Below, piece by piece: positions 44,026 through 53,223 of a stretch of 62,533 bases of DNA. Both the position numbers and the translations under genes were made by a program. This DNA is from CAZOJJ01 sp964580105 (GTDB lineage Bacteria > Bacteroidota > Rhodothermia > Rhodothermales > Rubricoccaceae): contig CAZOJJ010000013.1 in the NCBI GenBank assembly GCA_964580105.1, positions 1-62,533 on the forward strand, read 5' to 3'. Every line of letters starts with the position of its first letter. The stretch's first letter is position 1. The notes under the pieces were generated by a model. It saw only the letters and a program-made list of their open reading frames with translations. It had not been told where the DNA came from and made no database searches.

Positions 44026-45099
44026 ATGCGCATCGACGGCTTCGCCCTCCACCCGTACCGCTTGCCGCTGACCGAGCCGGTGGCCTTCGGCGGGACGGCG
44101 CTCGCCCACCGTGAGGGCGTTCTCCTCCGCCTCGGCACCGAGGGGGGCCTCGTCGGCTGGGGCGACGCCGCGCCGCTCCCGCGCTTCAGCCGCGAAACGC
44201 TGGAGGAGGCGCGAGACGCGCTGGAGGTCTTCGCCGCCGCGCTCGTCGGCCGGGACGTGGCCCCGAACGAGGCGGTTGCCTGGGACGGCCCGCTCCACGC
44301 GGCCCTCGATGCCACCGGGCTTCCGTCCTCGGCGCGGTTCGCGCTCGACCTGGCGCTGGCCGACCTCGCCGCGCAAGCGCACGGGCGCCCGCTGCCCCAA
44401 CTGCTCCACCCCGATCCGACCGTCACGCTGTCGATTCAGGGCCTCCTGATGGGCGAGGCCGACGCCGTGCTGGACCGCGCCGAGCGGCTCGTCCGTGACG
44501 GCTACCGGACGCTCAAGCTGAAAGTCGGTCGCCGCGATCTGGACGCCGATGTCGAGCTCGTCAACGGCGTGCGCGGGCGGGTGGGGGCAGGCATTGCTCT
44601 CCGCCTCGACGCCAATCGGGCGTGGACGGACGACGAGGCGCGGCGCTTCGCCGAGGGCATCGCCGGGGCGGGCATCGACTACGTCGAGGAGCCGCTGCGG
44701 GCCCCGGCCGGGTTGCCCGCGCTGTGGCTCGACACCGGCCTGCCGATTGCGCTCGACGAGACGCTGGCCGTGCCGGAGGGCGCCGCGCTGCTGCGTGGCT
44801 GGGCCGAGGCGGCCGTGCTGAAGCCGACCGTCCTCGGCGGCCTCGCTGCGACGCTGCGGTGGGCGCGGCAGGCGCGGCAGGTGGGCGTACGGCCCGTGCT
44901 CAGCGCGGCCTTCGAGAGCGGAGTCGGCCTGCGAGGCGTCGCCGCTCTGGCCGCCGCGACGGGCGCCGAGGCCGTCGGCCTCGATCCATACCGCCGGCTG
45001 GCCGGCGACGTGCTGGGCGAGCGGCTTCCGTTCGACCGGCCCACCGTGGATCTGCCTCGTCTGTTCGCCCACCCGCCCCGCGTGGCGCCGGAGCGATGA
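44026..45099 (+). CDS. menC: o-Succinylbenzoate synthase
   Basis: A 357-aa enolase-superfamily dehydratase: LKLKVGR with the KxK pair (~164-168), metal ligands in LRLDANRAW, YVEEPL and ALDETL, and the second-half lysine in VLKPTVLGG, followed by AAFESGVGLRG. It dehydrates the MenH product to o-succinylbenzoate. ATG 44026 (MRIDGFALHPYRLPL) matches the capping-domain start. The stop overlaps menE by ATGA. Confidence 0.93.
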   Translation: MRIDGFALHPYRLPLTEPVAFGGTALAHREGVLLRLGTEGGLVGWGDAAPLPRFSRETLEEARDALEVFAAALVGRDVAPNEAVAWDGPLHAALDATGLPSSARFALDLALADLAAQAHGRPLPQLLHPDPTVTLSIQGLLMGEADAVLDRAERLVRDGYRTLKLKVGRRDLDADVELVNGVRGRVGAGIALRLDANRAWTDDEARRFAEGIAGAGIDYVEEPLRAPAGLPALWLDTGLPIALDETLAVPEGAALLRGWAEAAVLKPTVLGGLAATLRWARQARQVGVRPVLSAAFESGVGLRGVAALAAATGAEAVGLDPYRRLAGDVLGERLPFDRPTVDLPRLFAHPPRVAPER

Positions 45100-46460
45100 G
45101 CGAGGCGATTCCCTGCCCCGTTCGGCGCCACGCCGAAGTGCATCCGGGTGCCCCCGCCGTCGTCACGCCGAACGCAACATGGACGTGGGCCGACCTCGAC
45201 CGGCACGTGACGGCCTGGGCCGCCCACCTCGACGAACTCACTGAGGCAGGCGGGCGCGTCGCCGTTCGGGCCGAGACCTCGCCCCGGATGGTCGCCCTCG
45301 TCCTGGCCGCGCTGCGGACGGGGCACGTCCTGGTGCCGCTCTCGCCCCGTCTGCCCGAGGCCGCGATCCGCGAGCACCTGGAGCGGATCGCCCGTACCCG
45401 TCGGCTCGACCTCGCTGCCGCCGCCGTCTCCCGTCCGCCGCCCACCGTACTCCGCCCGATCCCCCTCGACCGCCCCGCCACGGTCGTCTTCACCAGCGGC
45501 TCGACGGGTGCGCCCAAGGCGGCGCTGCACACGGCCGGCAACCACGTCTGGAGTGCGCGCGGCTGGGCCGACGTGCTCCCCCTCCGCCTCGGTGACCGCT
45601 GGCTCCTTGACCTCCCGCTGCACCACGTCGGCGGGCTGGCGGTGGTGTACCGCTGTGCCCTCGCCGGTGCCGCCGTCGCCATCCCGGCGCCGAAGACGCC
45701 GACGGCCGAGGCGATCCGTGCGCTTGGTGCCACACACGCTTCGCTCGTCGCCACGCAGCTGTACCGGATGCTCGGAACGGAGGGACTGCTACCCGAGACG
45801 ATCCGCGCTCTCCTCCTCGGCGGCAGCGCCATCCCCGAAGCGTTGCTCGACGAAGCGCACCGGCGCGGCTGGCCCGTCCTCGTCTCGTACGGCCTGACCG
45901 AGATGGCTTCGACCGTTGCGAGCACGGCGCCGGGCGCCTCCCGGCGCGACCTCACCACGGCCGGACGCGTGTTGCCCTACCGCGAGGTGGCCGTCCGGGA
46001 CGGCGAGATCGTCGTTCGTGGCCGGACGCGCTTCGCGGGCTACGTCGAGGGCGACGCGCTCGCCGAGCCGTTCGACGCCGACGGCTGGTTTGCTACGGGC
46101 GACCTCGGGCACGTCGACGCCCAGGGGTGCCTGCACGTCACCGGACGGCGCGACAACCGCTTCGTCTCGGGCGGCGAGAACGTCCAGCCCGAGGCCATCG
46201 AGGCCGTGCTTCTGCGGCAGCAGGGCGTCGTCCGCGCCGTCGTCGTGCCCGTGACGGATGCCGAGTTCGGGCAGCGGCCCGTCGCCTTCGTGGAGGCCGA
46301 GGGCGCGATGGACCCCGGCCGCCTCGGCGCGGCCGTCGAGGCGGCACTGCCCCGGTTCATGCGGCCCGTCGCGTTTCATCCGTGGCCCGAGGGCGAGGCC
46401 GGGTTCAAGCCCTCGCGGGCCGCCCTCCGCGCCGAGGCCGAGCGGCTGAAAACGACGTAG
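45096..46460 (+). CDS. menE: o-Succinylbenzoate-CoA ligase
   Basis: A 454-aa ANL-superfamily adenylating enzyme: P-loop-like VVFTSGSTGAPKAALHT, LPLHHVGGLAVVYRCAL, VSYGLTEMASTVAST, WFATGDLGHV, the hinge GRRDNRFVSGGENVQPEAIE, and the catalytic Lys in GFKPSRAALR near the end. It activates o-succinylbenzoate with ATP and CoA for MenB. It is the last gene of the men operon; its TAG stop lies inside palindrome copy E. Confidence 0.94.
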   Translation: MSEAIPCPVRRHAEVHPGAPAVVTPNATWTWADLDRHVTAWAAHLDELTEAGGRVAVRAETSPRMVALVLAALRTGHVLVPLSPRLPEAAIREHLERIARTRRLDLAAAAVSRPPPTVLRPIPLDRPATVVFTSGSTGAPKAALHTAGNHVWSARGWADVLPLRLGDRWLLDLPLHHVGGLAVVYRCALAGAAVAIPAPKTPTAEAIRALGATHASLVATQLYRMLGTEGLLPETIRALLLGGSAIPEALLDEAHRRGWPVLVSYGLTEMASTVASTAPGASRRDLTTAGRVLPYREVAVRDGEIVVRGRTRFAGYVEGDALAEPFDADGWFATGDLGHVDAQGCLHVTGRRDNRFVSGGENVQPEAIEAVLLRQQGVVRAVVVPVTDAEFGQRPVAFVEAEGAMDPGRLGAAVEAALPRFMRPVAFHPWPEGEAGFKPSRAALRAEAERLKTT

Positions 46461-46488
46461 GGGCCGCCGATCCCTCGGCGGCCCCTAC
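46457..46488. repeat. GTAGGGGCG-family palindrome copy E, overlapping the menE stop
   Basis: Perfect 14-bp arms (GTAGGGGCCGCCGA and complement) with loop TCCC. The TAG of menE (46458-46460) is part of the left tip. It separates convergent menE and the PpiD-like gene and may end both transcripts, though no U-tract is present. Confidence 0.85.
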
Positions 46489-46520
46489 GAATCCGGATCC
46501 GATGCGGGCGGGCCGTTCGC

Positions 46521-48593
46521 TCAGAGGAGCGTGTTGCGGAAGTCCTCAATCTTGGCCTCCTCGCGGAGCCCCTCGATCCACGCCCGCTGCACCTGCGCGC
46601 GCTTGCGCTGGAGGAGCTGCTGGCGGATCTGTTGCCGCTCGGCATCGGTGAACTGCGCCAGGTCGCCGCCCTGGAAGCCCGTCGGGCGGACGACGAACAC
46701 GGCGGACTCGCCCTCGATGGGGCCGGAGACCGCGCCGGTGTCGAGGCCGAACACGGTGCCGACCACGCGCGGCTCGCGGCCCAGGCCGGGGATGGCCGGC
46801 GCGTTCATCGCGAGGTTCTCCAGCGGCTGCACGCTCTGGCCGAGGGCGGAGGCGAGGGCGGTGAGGTCGCCGCCCGCCTGGGCCAGCGCGTCGCGCATCC
46901 GCGACGCCTGCACGGCCCGCTTCTTCTCCAGGCGCACGCGCGGCTCGAGCTGGCTGCGGACCTCCTCGAACGGCGTGTAGCCCTCCGGCGTGGTCTCGGT
47001 CAGCTCGAAGACGACGAAGCTGGCGCCCGCGTCGAACGGCTCGGAGATGGCGCCCGGCCGGGCGGTGCGCATCCAGCGAACGGCGTCGCGGCCGAGCTGG
47101 AGGCCGGGCACGAGCGGCTCGTCGTCCAGCACGACGGCCGACTGCACGTTCAGGCCCCGGCGCTGCGCCTCCTCGGCGAAGCCCGTGCCCTCGGCGTCGG
47201 CGTAGTACTGGAGGTCCTCGGCTTGCTCCAGGAGCCGGTCGTACGTGCTCTGGAGCGGGACCGACAGGCGCACGATCTCGGCCTGCTGCGTGCTCTTCTC
47301 GTCCACGCGGAGGAGGTGCCAGCCGAACTGCGTCTCCACCGGTCCGACGACCTGGCCCACGGGCGCGCTCAGGGCGGCCGTCTCGAACGCCGCCACCATC
47401 CGGCCGGGGCCGAACCAGCCGAGGTCACCGCCGTCGTGCTTGTTGCTCTCGTCCTGGGAGTAGAGCGCCGCGGCGGCCTCGAACGAGAAATCCCCGTCCT
47501 CGATGCGGGTCTTGACCTCCCTCGCCAGCGCCTCGTCGGTGCTGGGGAAGAGGATGTGGCGCGCGCGGACGGCCGGGCGCGCGGCCGGCTCGGCGCCGAC
47601 GATGCGGACGAGCGTGCCTTCCTCCCCGGCCAGCACGGGGCCGGCGACCCGGCCCGGCGTGAGGTCGGCGAACACGGCCGAGGCCAGCTCCGGGTGGAGG
47701 TCCGCCGGCGTGACGGTCTCGACCTCGCCGCTGCCGTAGGCGTTGGTCTGGACGAAGGCGCCCGGTTCCTCGGCGGCGGCGAACTCCGGCTCGACCCGCT
47801 CCAGCGCCGTGCGCACGCGCACCGAGTCCTCCTCGCTCGGCACCTTCGGGAAGGTGACGTACTGGACGGTATAGCTGGCCGGGCGCTCGAAGTCCTCCCG
47901 GTTCTCGTCGTAGAAGGCGCGGAGGTCGCGCTCGGCCACCTCGACCTCGGCGTCGGGCACGTCGGCGTAGCGGAGGGCGACGTACTCGGCCGAGGCGCGG
48001 CGGTTGCGGCGGACCCACTCGGCCTCGACCTCGGCCTCGGAGACGCGCGCCGTGGCGGCGATGAGCGCGTCGAGCTTGGCCTGGCGGCGGTTCTGCCGGA
48101 CGAGTTCCTCGAGCTGGATGAGCTGCTCCTGCGCCGCCGGGTCCGGGTTCGCGATGAAGTCGTTGAGGCGGACGCGGTCCACGCCGCCCTGGCCGTCGCC
48201 GAAGAGCTGGCGGATGATGGGGTCGGGGTTCTCGCCCACGATGGCCTCGCGGACCTCGGCGTCCGAGACGCCGACGCCGAGGCGGTCCATCTCGGCCTCG
48301 CGGAGGCGGTTCTCGACGAGCGCGTCGAACACCTCGTCCTCGATGCGGGCCTGGAGCGCGGGCGTGATCTCGATGCCCTGCTGCTGGTAGAGCTGCGTGC
48401 GCTGGCTCACGGCCCCCTGGAAGTCCTGCATCGAGATCGCCTCGCCGTTGACGCGGGCGATGTCGCGGCCCATCCCGAAGCCGACGGCCTCGAAAGCGCC
48501 GGAGTCCTGGAGCACCCAGAGGCCGCCGAACGCGAACACCAGGATGTAGAGGACGACCGCGGTGTTCTCCCGCATGCGGTTCATGATGCCCAT
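46521..48593 (-). CDS. ppiD: PpiD-like membrane-anchored peptidyl-prolyl isomerase/chaperone
   Basis: A 690-aa protein: short cytoplasmic N-terminus (MGIMNRMREN), one membrane helix (~11-28, TAVVLYILVFAFGGLWVL), a SurA_N-type chaperone region with helices (ITPALQARIEDEVFDALVE), and a parvulin domain at ~350-440 (VRARHILFPSTDEALAREV, then GGDLGWFGPGRMVAAFETAA and FGWHLLRVDE). A further helical region follows. PpiD acts near the Sec exit on newly exported outer-membrane proteins. ATG 48593 is favoured by the membrane-anchor pattern. The length is near E. coli PpiD (623 aa). Confidence 0.9.
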   Translation of the reverse strand: MGIMNRMRENTAVVLYILVFAFGGLWVLQDSGAFEAVGFGMGRDIARVNGEAISMQDFQGAVSQRTQLYQQQGIEITPALQARIEDEVFDALVENRLREAEMDRLGVGVSDAEVREAIVGENPDPIIRQLFGDGQGGVDRVRLNDFIANPDPAAQEQLIQLEELVRQNRRQAKLDALIAATARVSEAEVEAEWVRRNRRASAEYVALRYADVPDAEVEVAERDLRAFYDENREDFERPASYTVQYVTFPKVPSEEDSVRVRTALERVEPEFAAAEEPGAFVQTNAYGSGEVETVTPADLHPELASAVFADLTPGRVAGPVLAGEEGTLVRIVGAEPAARPAVRARHILFPSTDEALAREVKTRIEDGDFSFEAAAALYSQDESNKHDGGDLGWFGPGRMVAAFETAALSAPVGQVVGPVETQFGWHLLRVDEKSTQQAEIVRLSVPLQSTYDRLLEQAEDLQYYADAEGTGFAEEAQRRGLNVQSAVVLDDEPLVPGLQLGRDAVRWMRTARPGAISEPFDAGASFVVFELTETTPEGYTPFEEVRSQLEPRVRLEKKRAVQASRMRDALAQAGGDLTALASALGQSVQPLENLAMNAPAIPGLGREPRVVGTVFGLDTGAVSGPIEGESAVFVVRPTGFQGGDLAQFTDAERQQIRQQLLQRKRAQVQRAWIEGLREEAKIEDFRNTLL

Positions 48594-48932
48594 AACTGCC
48601 TCGGCGAAACTCGGTAAGTCGGTGGGGTGAAGCGGAACGCAGGCCGCGTCGGTCGCAGTGCCGGGCAAGCGACCCGCCGACGCGAAGAAGCCGGTGCACC
48701 GGCCGCCAGCTGCGACGCGGTACCCGCCAAGAGCGCCGAATATAGCAGCGGAGGCCGCCCGTCTCCGGGTAATTTTCCGGGGAGCCTCTCCCGATTTTCG
48801 ACCGGCGCACCGGACTCGGGCGCCCCCCATACACGTCCGCATACACGTCCGCATACACGTCCGCCCGGACGAGCCAGGCGGCTCCATCCGGGCGGACGGC
48901 CTCTTTCCCAGAAGCGGGGGGCGCGTGGCGGG
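48594..48932. other. Spacer between the sigma factor and PpiD-like genes
   Basis: The 339-nt spacer holds no convincing gene. Apart from the repeat/hairpin at 48829-48898, the PpiD leader on the minus strand has ACCGACTT and ACCGAGTT octads about 20 nt before the ATG. Confidence 0.5.
48829..48898. repeat. 12-bp tandem repeat (x3) fused to a long hairpin
   Basis: ATACACGTCCGC is repeated three times exactly (48829-48864). The last copy merges with a 12-bp perfect stem, CGTCCGCCCGGA (48858-48869) and its complement (48887-48898), with an inner GAGCC/GGCTC helix. It follows the sigma-factor stop by 35 nt but lacks a U-tract on the minus strand. Confidence 0.8.
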
Positions 48933-49691
48933 TCAGGCCGCCTCGCGGCTGAGTTCGAGCTGTGCGCGGAGCGTGCGGAGCAGCTTCGAGAGGATCTGGG
49001 AGATGCGCGCCTCGGTGAGGTTCATCTCGGCGGCGATCTCGCGGAGCGTCAGGTTCTCGAAGTAATAGAGCGCGATGATGCGCTGCTCGCGTTCGGGGAA
49101 CCGGGCGATGAGCGTCTGCACGTGCGCGAAGAGCGACTCCCGCTCGAACGCCTCGATGGCCAGCTCGGTGTCGGGGTGGGGGATCGTGTCGAGCGGCGTG
49201 GCGCGTTGCTCCGGGCTGTCGCTTTCGTGGAGGGAGAGCGTGAAGCGCTGCTGGGCGTCGGTGCGGAGGCGGTCGTACTCCGAGACGGAGACGCCGAGGC
49301 GGGCGGCCACGTCGGCGGCGCGGGGCTCGGCGCCCTGCTCCTGCTGGAGCTCGTCGGCAGCGCGGAGGGCTTCGGCGACGCGGCGGCGGCGGTCCCGGCT
49401 GAGCGTGTCGATGGTGCGGAGGAAGTCCACGAGCGCGCCCCGGATGCGGCCGTAGGCGAAGGAGGCGAAGGAGGTGCCGCGCTTGGGGTCGTAGCTCTGG
49501 AGTGCCTGCAGCATCCCGAGCATGCCCGCGTTCTCGAGGTCGCGGTAGGTCGCGAGCGGGTGATCCGGGAGGCTGACGCGGCGGGTCATGGAGCGGACGA
49601 GCGGTAGGGCCGCCACGGCCACGGCCCGGCCGTACTCCGGCGTCGGGGACGTCACGTAGCGTTCGGCGGCGCGCTGGAGGTTGGAGTTCAT
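48933..49691 (-). CDS. FliA/WhiG-type RNA polymerase sigma factor
   Basis: A 252-aa sigma-70-family protein lacking region 1. Region 2 is YRDLENAGMLGMLQALQSYD then KRGTSFASFAYGRIRGALVDF. A region 3 helix set contains EQGAEPRAADVAARLGVSVSEY. Region 4 is FPEREQRIIALYYFENLTLR then EIAAEMNLTEARISQILSKL. The RGxSFxSFAxxRIRGAxxDxLR pattern and length are those of sigma-28/FliA-WhiG. No flagellar, anti-sigma (FlgM) or motility gene is in the window, so its regulon is unknown. A small membrane protein gene lies 43 nt upstream and is likely co-transcribed. Confidence 0.88.
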   Translation of the reverse strand: MNSNLQRAAERYVTSPTPEYGRAVAVAALPLVRSMTRRVSLPDHPLATYRDLENAGMLGMLQALQSYDPKRGTSFASFAYGRIRGALVDFLRTIDTLSRDRRRRVAEALRAADELQQEQGAEPRAADVAARLGVSVSEYDRLRTDAQQRFTLSLHESDSPEQRATPLDTIPHPDTELAIEAFERESLFAHVQTLIARFPEREQRIIALYYFENLTLREIAAEMNLTEARISQILSKLLRTLRAQLELSREAA

Positions 49692-49734
49692 GAAGTCGTC
49701 CGGGTGGGTGAGAGGCCGCGATTTCGGGCGGCGT

Positions 49735-49989
49735 TCAGACGTCGGCACCATGGGGAGGGCGGAGGGAACCGAGGCGGAGCGCGAGCGCTCCCGGGCGGTG
49801 GGGCAGGAAGGCGCGGAGCCGGGGGAGACCGGCCCGCAGGGCGCGGCCGCCGTAGAGGGCGGCCAGGATGCAGGCGAGGCCGACGAGGCCGATCGCGAAC
49901 GCGTCGTTCACGGAGTCGGTGGCGGGCAGCCGCCCGAGGAGGGCGACGACGCCCGCGCAGGCCACGAGGCGGAGGGTCCAGACGGGCAT
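49735..49989 (-). CDS. Small two-helix membrane protein upstream of the sigma factor
   Basis: An 84-aa protein with two hydrophobic helices: VWTLRLVACAGVVALLGRLP and FAIGLVGLACILAALYGGRA, joined by a short polar loop (ATDSVNDA), then a basic, Leu/Pro/Arg tail. It resembles small YtxH- or DUF-type inner-membrane proteins but no family is recognised. Same strand as and 43 nt before the sigma gene, so an accessory or regulatory link is possible. The basic tail could be translation of non-conserved sequence. Confidence 0.4.
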   Translation of the reverse strand: MPVWTLRLVACAGVVALLGRLPATDSVNDAFAIGLVGLACILAALYGGRALRAGLPRLRAFLPHRPGALALRLGSLRPPHGADV

Positions 49990-50315
49990 GAGGGTGAGCG
50001 CTTCGTCGGTGTGCCGCCCCTCTCGTCAAGCATGATGCCAGCCGCGGCGGCCGGGACGAGCCCACGGGCGCGAGCCCCCTCGCGCGAGTCCTCTTCTCCG
50101 GCTCCTGGGTTAAATGCTTCGGCCGCCTGTCGCGGAAGTGCTCCCGATCCGATCCCTGATAAAAATGGGGAAGCGCCTGAGGGGAGGTCACCTGAGGCCG
50201 GCGCGGCGTGATCGAGCCCGCGCCGGCGGGTAAAGATTCGTAACCCCCAGGGTAGAATCGGCCGGGCCTGCGGGCTGCCCGCGTGGCGATTCGGGCGTCT
50301 ATTTAACCCACGGCC
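49990..50315. other. Spacer between kynureninase-like and small membrane protein genes
   Basis: 326 nt without an accepted gene. It contains an inverted repeat (GCCGGCGCGG at 50197-50206 with its complement at 50218-50227), relatively A+T-rich patches (GGGTTAAATG near 50107, GATAAAAATG near 50158) that could hold a minus-strand promoter, and a GCGGGC/GCCCGC hairpin at ~50272-50284 just after the kynureninase-like gene. Confidence 0.45.
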
Positions 50316-51554
50316 TCACGTAACCGGCCCGGCTGAGGCGGGCGCTTCGTAGCCCCGGTAGGCCCCGGAGCGGAGGCCGTCGGCGATCACGTCGAAGGCG
50401 CGCTCCACGTCGGCCTCGGTGTTCCACACGAACGGCGCGAGGCGGAGCACCTCGCCCCGGCGGCTGTCGGTGAAGACGCCCTGCGGCTTGAGCCACTCGC
50501 ACAGCGCGCCCGCCTCCTCGACGGCCAGGAGGACCATCGCCCCGCGCCGCTCGGGCTCGCGGGGTGAGCGGAGCGTGAGGCCGGCCGCCTCGGCCCGCTC
50601 GATGGCGAGGGCCGTCTTGGCGAGGGAGTCGGCGCGGACGGCGTCGAGCCCGGCTTCCAGCAGCACGCGGAGGCCCTCGACGGCGTGGTAGAGCGAGGCG
50701 ACGGCCGTGGTCCCCGCCAGGAAGCGGCGGCGCACGGCGGGGTGCGGACGCGGCTCGGGGCGGAAGCCGAACGGGTCGGCGTCGCCGAACCAGCCGGCCA
50801 GCCGGGGTGTTAGCGCGAGGCCCTCGCGGACGTAGAGGTAGGCGTTGCCGGACGACCCGCAGGCCTCCTTCAGCAGCCCGCCGAAGTAGACGTCGGCCCC
50901 CAGCGCGGTCACGTCTACGTCCACCGAGCCCGTCGCGTGGTAGCCGTCGAGGGCGAACAGGGCGCCGTGCTTCCGGGCCGTCGCCGCGATGGCGCGCAGC
51001 GCCTCGTCCGTCAGCTTCTCGCCCGTGGCGAAGCCGACGTGGCTGAGGAAGACCCACGCCGTCCGGTCCGTGATCGCCGCCAGCACGGCGTCGAGGTCCA
51101 CGAAGCCGTCGGTACCGAGCGAGACGCGCCGGGGCACGAGGCCGCGCAGGTCCGCCCACTGGCGGACGGAGTGCTGGACGGACGGGAACTCGGCGGCGGT
51201 GTAGACGACCTCGGTGCGCCCGCCTCGGTACGGCTCCGGGCAGGAGAGGAGGCACTGGACCGTCCAGTGCACGTTTGGCTGCATGACGCACGTCCCGGCC
51301 GGGGCCGAGAGCATCGGTGCGATGAAGGCGTCGCCGAGGTAGTCCGGCAGGCTCCACCAGCCGACGGCCTCGCCCGATCCCGGCCGCCAGTGGTTGGGGA
51401 CCGCGTTCCAGGCGTCCACGCCGCACTCGCGCCAGTCCTCGGTGAACCGCGCCATCATGGCGGGCACCGTCTTCGGCATCAGTCCGTGTGTGAACGCCCG
51501 AAGTTCGACGGCGGGCGGATCGGGGACGAAGAAGCGGTCGCGGAGGTCGAGCAT
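50316..51554 (-). CDS. Kynureninase-like class V PLP enzyme
   Basis: A 412-aa fold-type I PLP enzyme. The PLP-lysine is probably Lys229 in YFGGLLKEACGSSGNAYLYV; Asp203 and His206 in FALDGYHATGSVDV match the cofactor-contact DxxH of kynureninase-type enzymes. C-terminal VLRLAPFVWNTEADVERAF is the small-domain end. No tryptophan-catabolic genes (tryptophan dioxygenase, kynurenine monooxygenase) are nearby, so kynureninase activity versus another cysteine-desulfurase-like reaction is open. ATG 51554 is preceded by a CT-rich leader and a TATCCTTC box. Confidence 0.8.
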   Translation of the reverse strand: MLDLRDRFFVPDPPAVELRAFTHGLMPKTVPAMMARFTEDWRECGVDAWNAVPNHWRPGSGEAVGWWSLPDYLGDAFIAPMLSAPAGTCVMQPNVHWTVQCLLSCPEPYRGGRTEVVYTAAEFPSVQHSVRQWADLRGLVPRRVSLGTDGFVDLDAVLAAITDRTAWVFLSHVGFATGEKLTDEALRAIAATARKHGALFALDGYHATGSVDVDVTALGADVYFGGLLKEACGSSGNAYLYVREGLALTPRLAGWFGDADPFGFRPEPRPHPAVRRRFLAGTTAVASLYHAVEGLRVLLEAGLDAVRADSLAKTALAIERAEAAGLTLRSPREPERRGAMVLLAVEEAGALCEWLKPQGVFTDSRRGEVLRLAPFVWNTEADVERAFDVIADGLRSGAYRGYEAPASAGPVT

Positions 51555-51756
51555 GGGGACGAGGCGAAGGAGGAGTGCGGAAGGATACGCCCGGCGTTCG
51601 CCCGGACGCACCCGAGGCGGAATTGGTCGCTTCGCATGAAGATGGATCTGAGGATGGATCGTTGATATGAAGATGGATCGTTTCGTATGAAGAGCGCCCG
51701 GTTCACAACTCCGCCGTGGGCTCGGCGTAGAGGAGGTGCACTTCGCCTGCGCGCCC

Positions 51757-53172
51757 ATGAGCCCGACCCCGCTCTCCATCCGCAGCGTAGACGGCGCCCC
51801 GGCCGCCGACGGCCTCGCGCCCCGTCCGCGCGTCGTCGTCGTGGGCGTGGGCCACGCGGGCATGGAGGCCACCCAGGCGCTCCGCCGCGCGCCGGTGGAC
51901 GTGATCCTCGTGGATCGGAACAACTACCACAAGTTCCAGCCGCTGCTGTACCAGGTGGCCACGGCCGGCCTCGACGAAGGCGACATCACGCAGTCGGCCC
52001 GGCACATCTTCCAGAAGCAGCGCAACGTGGACGTCCGCATGGCGACGGTGACGGGCGTGGACTTTGAGCAGCGGCTCGTTCGCGTCGAGCCCGGCCCGCC
52101 CATCGGCTACGACTACCTCATCCTCGCGGCGGGCGCCTCGACGGCGTACTTCGGCACCGTGGGCGCCGAGGCGTACGGCTTCCCCGTCAAGAACGTGTCC
52201 GACGCCGTCAACCTCCGGAGCCACCTCCTCCTTCAGTTCGAGGCGGCCCACCGCAACCCGGCGCTGATCGAGGAGGGCGCGCTCCGGTTCGTCATCGTCG
52301 GCGGCGGGGCGACGGGCGTGGAGACGGCGGGGGCGATGGTCGAGCTGTTCGACCGCGTGCTCCGGCGTGACTTCCCCGGCCTCGACGTGGACCGCGCCGA
52401 GGTCATCCTGGTCGAGGCCGGCGACGCGCTGATGACGGCCTACAAGCCCGACCTCCAGGCCTACACCCTCCGCCAGCTCGAAAAGCGCGGCGTCAGGGTC
52501 CGCCTCAACGCGCCGGTAACGCGGGTGACGCCCGCGGCCGTCCACTTCGCCGACGGCTCGGTCCTGAAGACGCGGACGCTCGTCTGGGCGGCGGGTGTCC
52601 GGGCGCACCCGCTGGCCGATGCCCTCGGCCTGGAGCAGACGCGCGGTGGGCGCCTCATCGTGGACGACACGCTCCGCGTGCCGGGCCGCCCCGAGGTGTT
52701 CGTCGCGGGCGACATGGCGGGGGCGACCGACCCCCAGGGCGTGCTCTACCCGCAGGTGGCGCAGGTGGCCATCCAGCAGGGCATCCACGCGGCGCGCGAG
52801 ATCGAACGTGACCTGCGCGGCCTCGACCCCGCGCCGTTCGTCTACCGCGACAAGGGGATGATGGCGACCATCGGGCGGAACGCGGCCATCCTCCAACTCC
52901 CGAGCGGGCGAGGCGCGAAAGGCTTCGTCGCCTGGCTCGGCTGGGTGTTCATCCACGTCCTCAACCTCGTCGGCTTCCGCAACCGCCTCTCGGTCCTCTT
53001 CAACTGGGTCTACAACTACTTCACCTACGACCGCGGGCCGCGCCTCATCATGCCCACGTGGCCCGAGCGCGACACCGTCGAGGTCCTCGCCGATGCCGCC
53101 GAGGAGGCCGACGTGGTTCGGCCGGCGCTGCCCGCCGGGGGATTTCGTGAAGCGTTGCGTCAGGTAGAGTGA
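51757..53172 (+). CDS. ndh: Type II NADH dehydrogenase (NDH-2)
   Basis: A 471-aa two-dinucleotide-fold flavoprotein: FAD site VVVVGVGHAGMEATQALRRA, VDRNNYHKFQPLLYQVATAG (quinone/FAD-side signature of NDH-2), NADH site RFVIVGGGATGVETAGAMVE, ETR-like VFVAGDMAG, and a C-terminal amphipathic membrane-binding part (WLGWVFIHVLNLVGFRNRL, then FNWVYNYFTYDRGPRLI). It oxidises NADH and reduces quinone, here menaquinone, without proton pumping. ATG 51757 is preferred; a GTG at 51736 follows an AGGAGG directly but with no spacing. Its 3-prime end overlaps the predicted promoter of the next gene. Confidence 0.93.
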   Translation: MSPTPLSIRSVDGAPAADGLAPRPRVVVVGVGHAGMEATQALRRAPVDVILVDRNNYHKFQPLLYQVATAGLDEGDITQSARHIFQKQRNVDVRMATVTGVDFEQRLVRVEPGPPIGYDYLILAAGASTAYFGTVGAEAYGFPVKNVSDAVNLRSHLLLQFEAAHRNPALIEEGALRFVIVGGGATGVETAGAMVELFDRVLRRDFPGLDVDRAEVILVEAGDALMTAYKPDLQAYTLRQLEKRGVRVRLNAPVTRVTPAAVHFADGSVLKTRTLVWAAGVRAHPLADALGLEQTRGGRLIVDDTLRVPGRPEVFVAGDMAGATDPQGVLYPQVAQVAIQQGIHAAREIERDLRGLDPAPFVYRDKGMMATIGRNAAILQLPSGRGAKGFVAWLGWVFIHVLNLVGFRNRLSVLFNWVYNYFTYDRGPRLIMPTWPERDTVEVLADAAEEADVVRPALPAGGFREALRQVE

Positions 53173-53185
53173 CCGGCTAGCTTGT
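53155..53185 (+). promoter_or_regulatory. Predicted promoter of the 53224 metal-uptake group
   Basis: TTG (53155-53157), a 20-nt spacer and TAGCTTGT (53178-53185) match the Bacteroidota-type pattern also seen before carA and rplU. It overlaps the end of ndh. Confidence 0.45.
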
Positions 53186-53223
53186 TTCCAATCGGATGAC
53201 CGGGTCCGAAACGGCCCGCCCTC

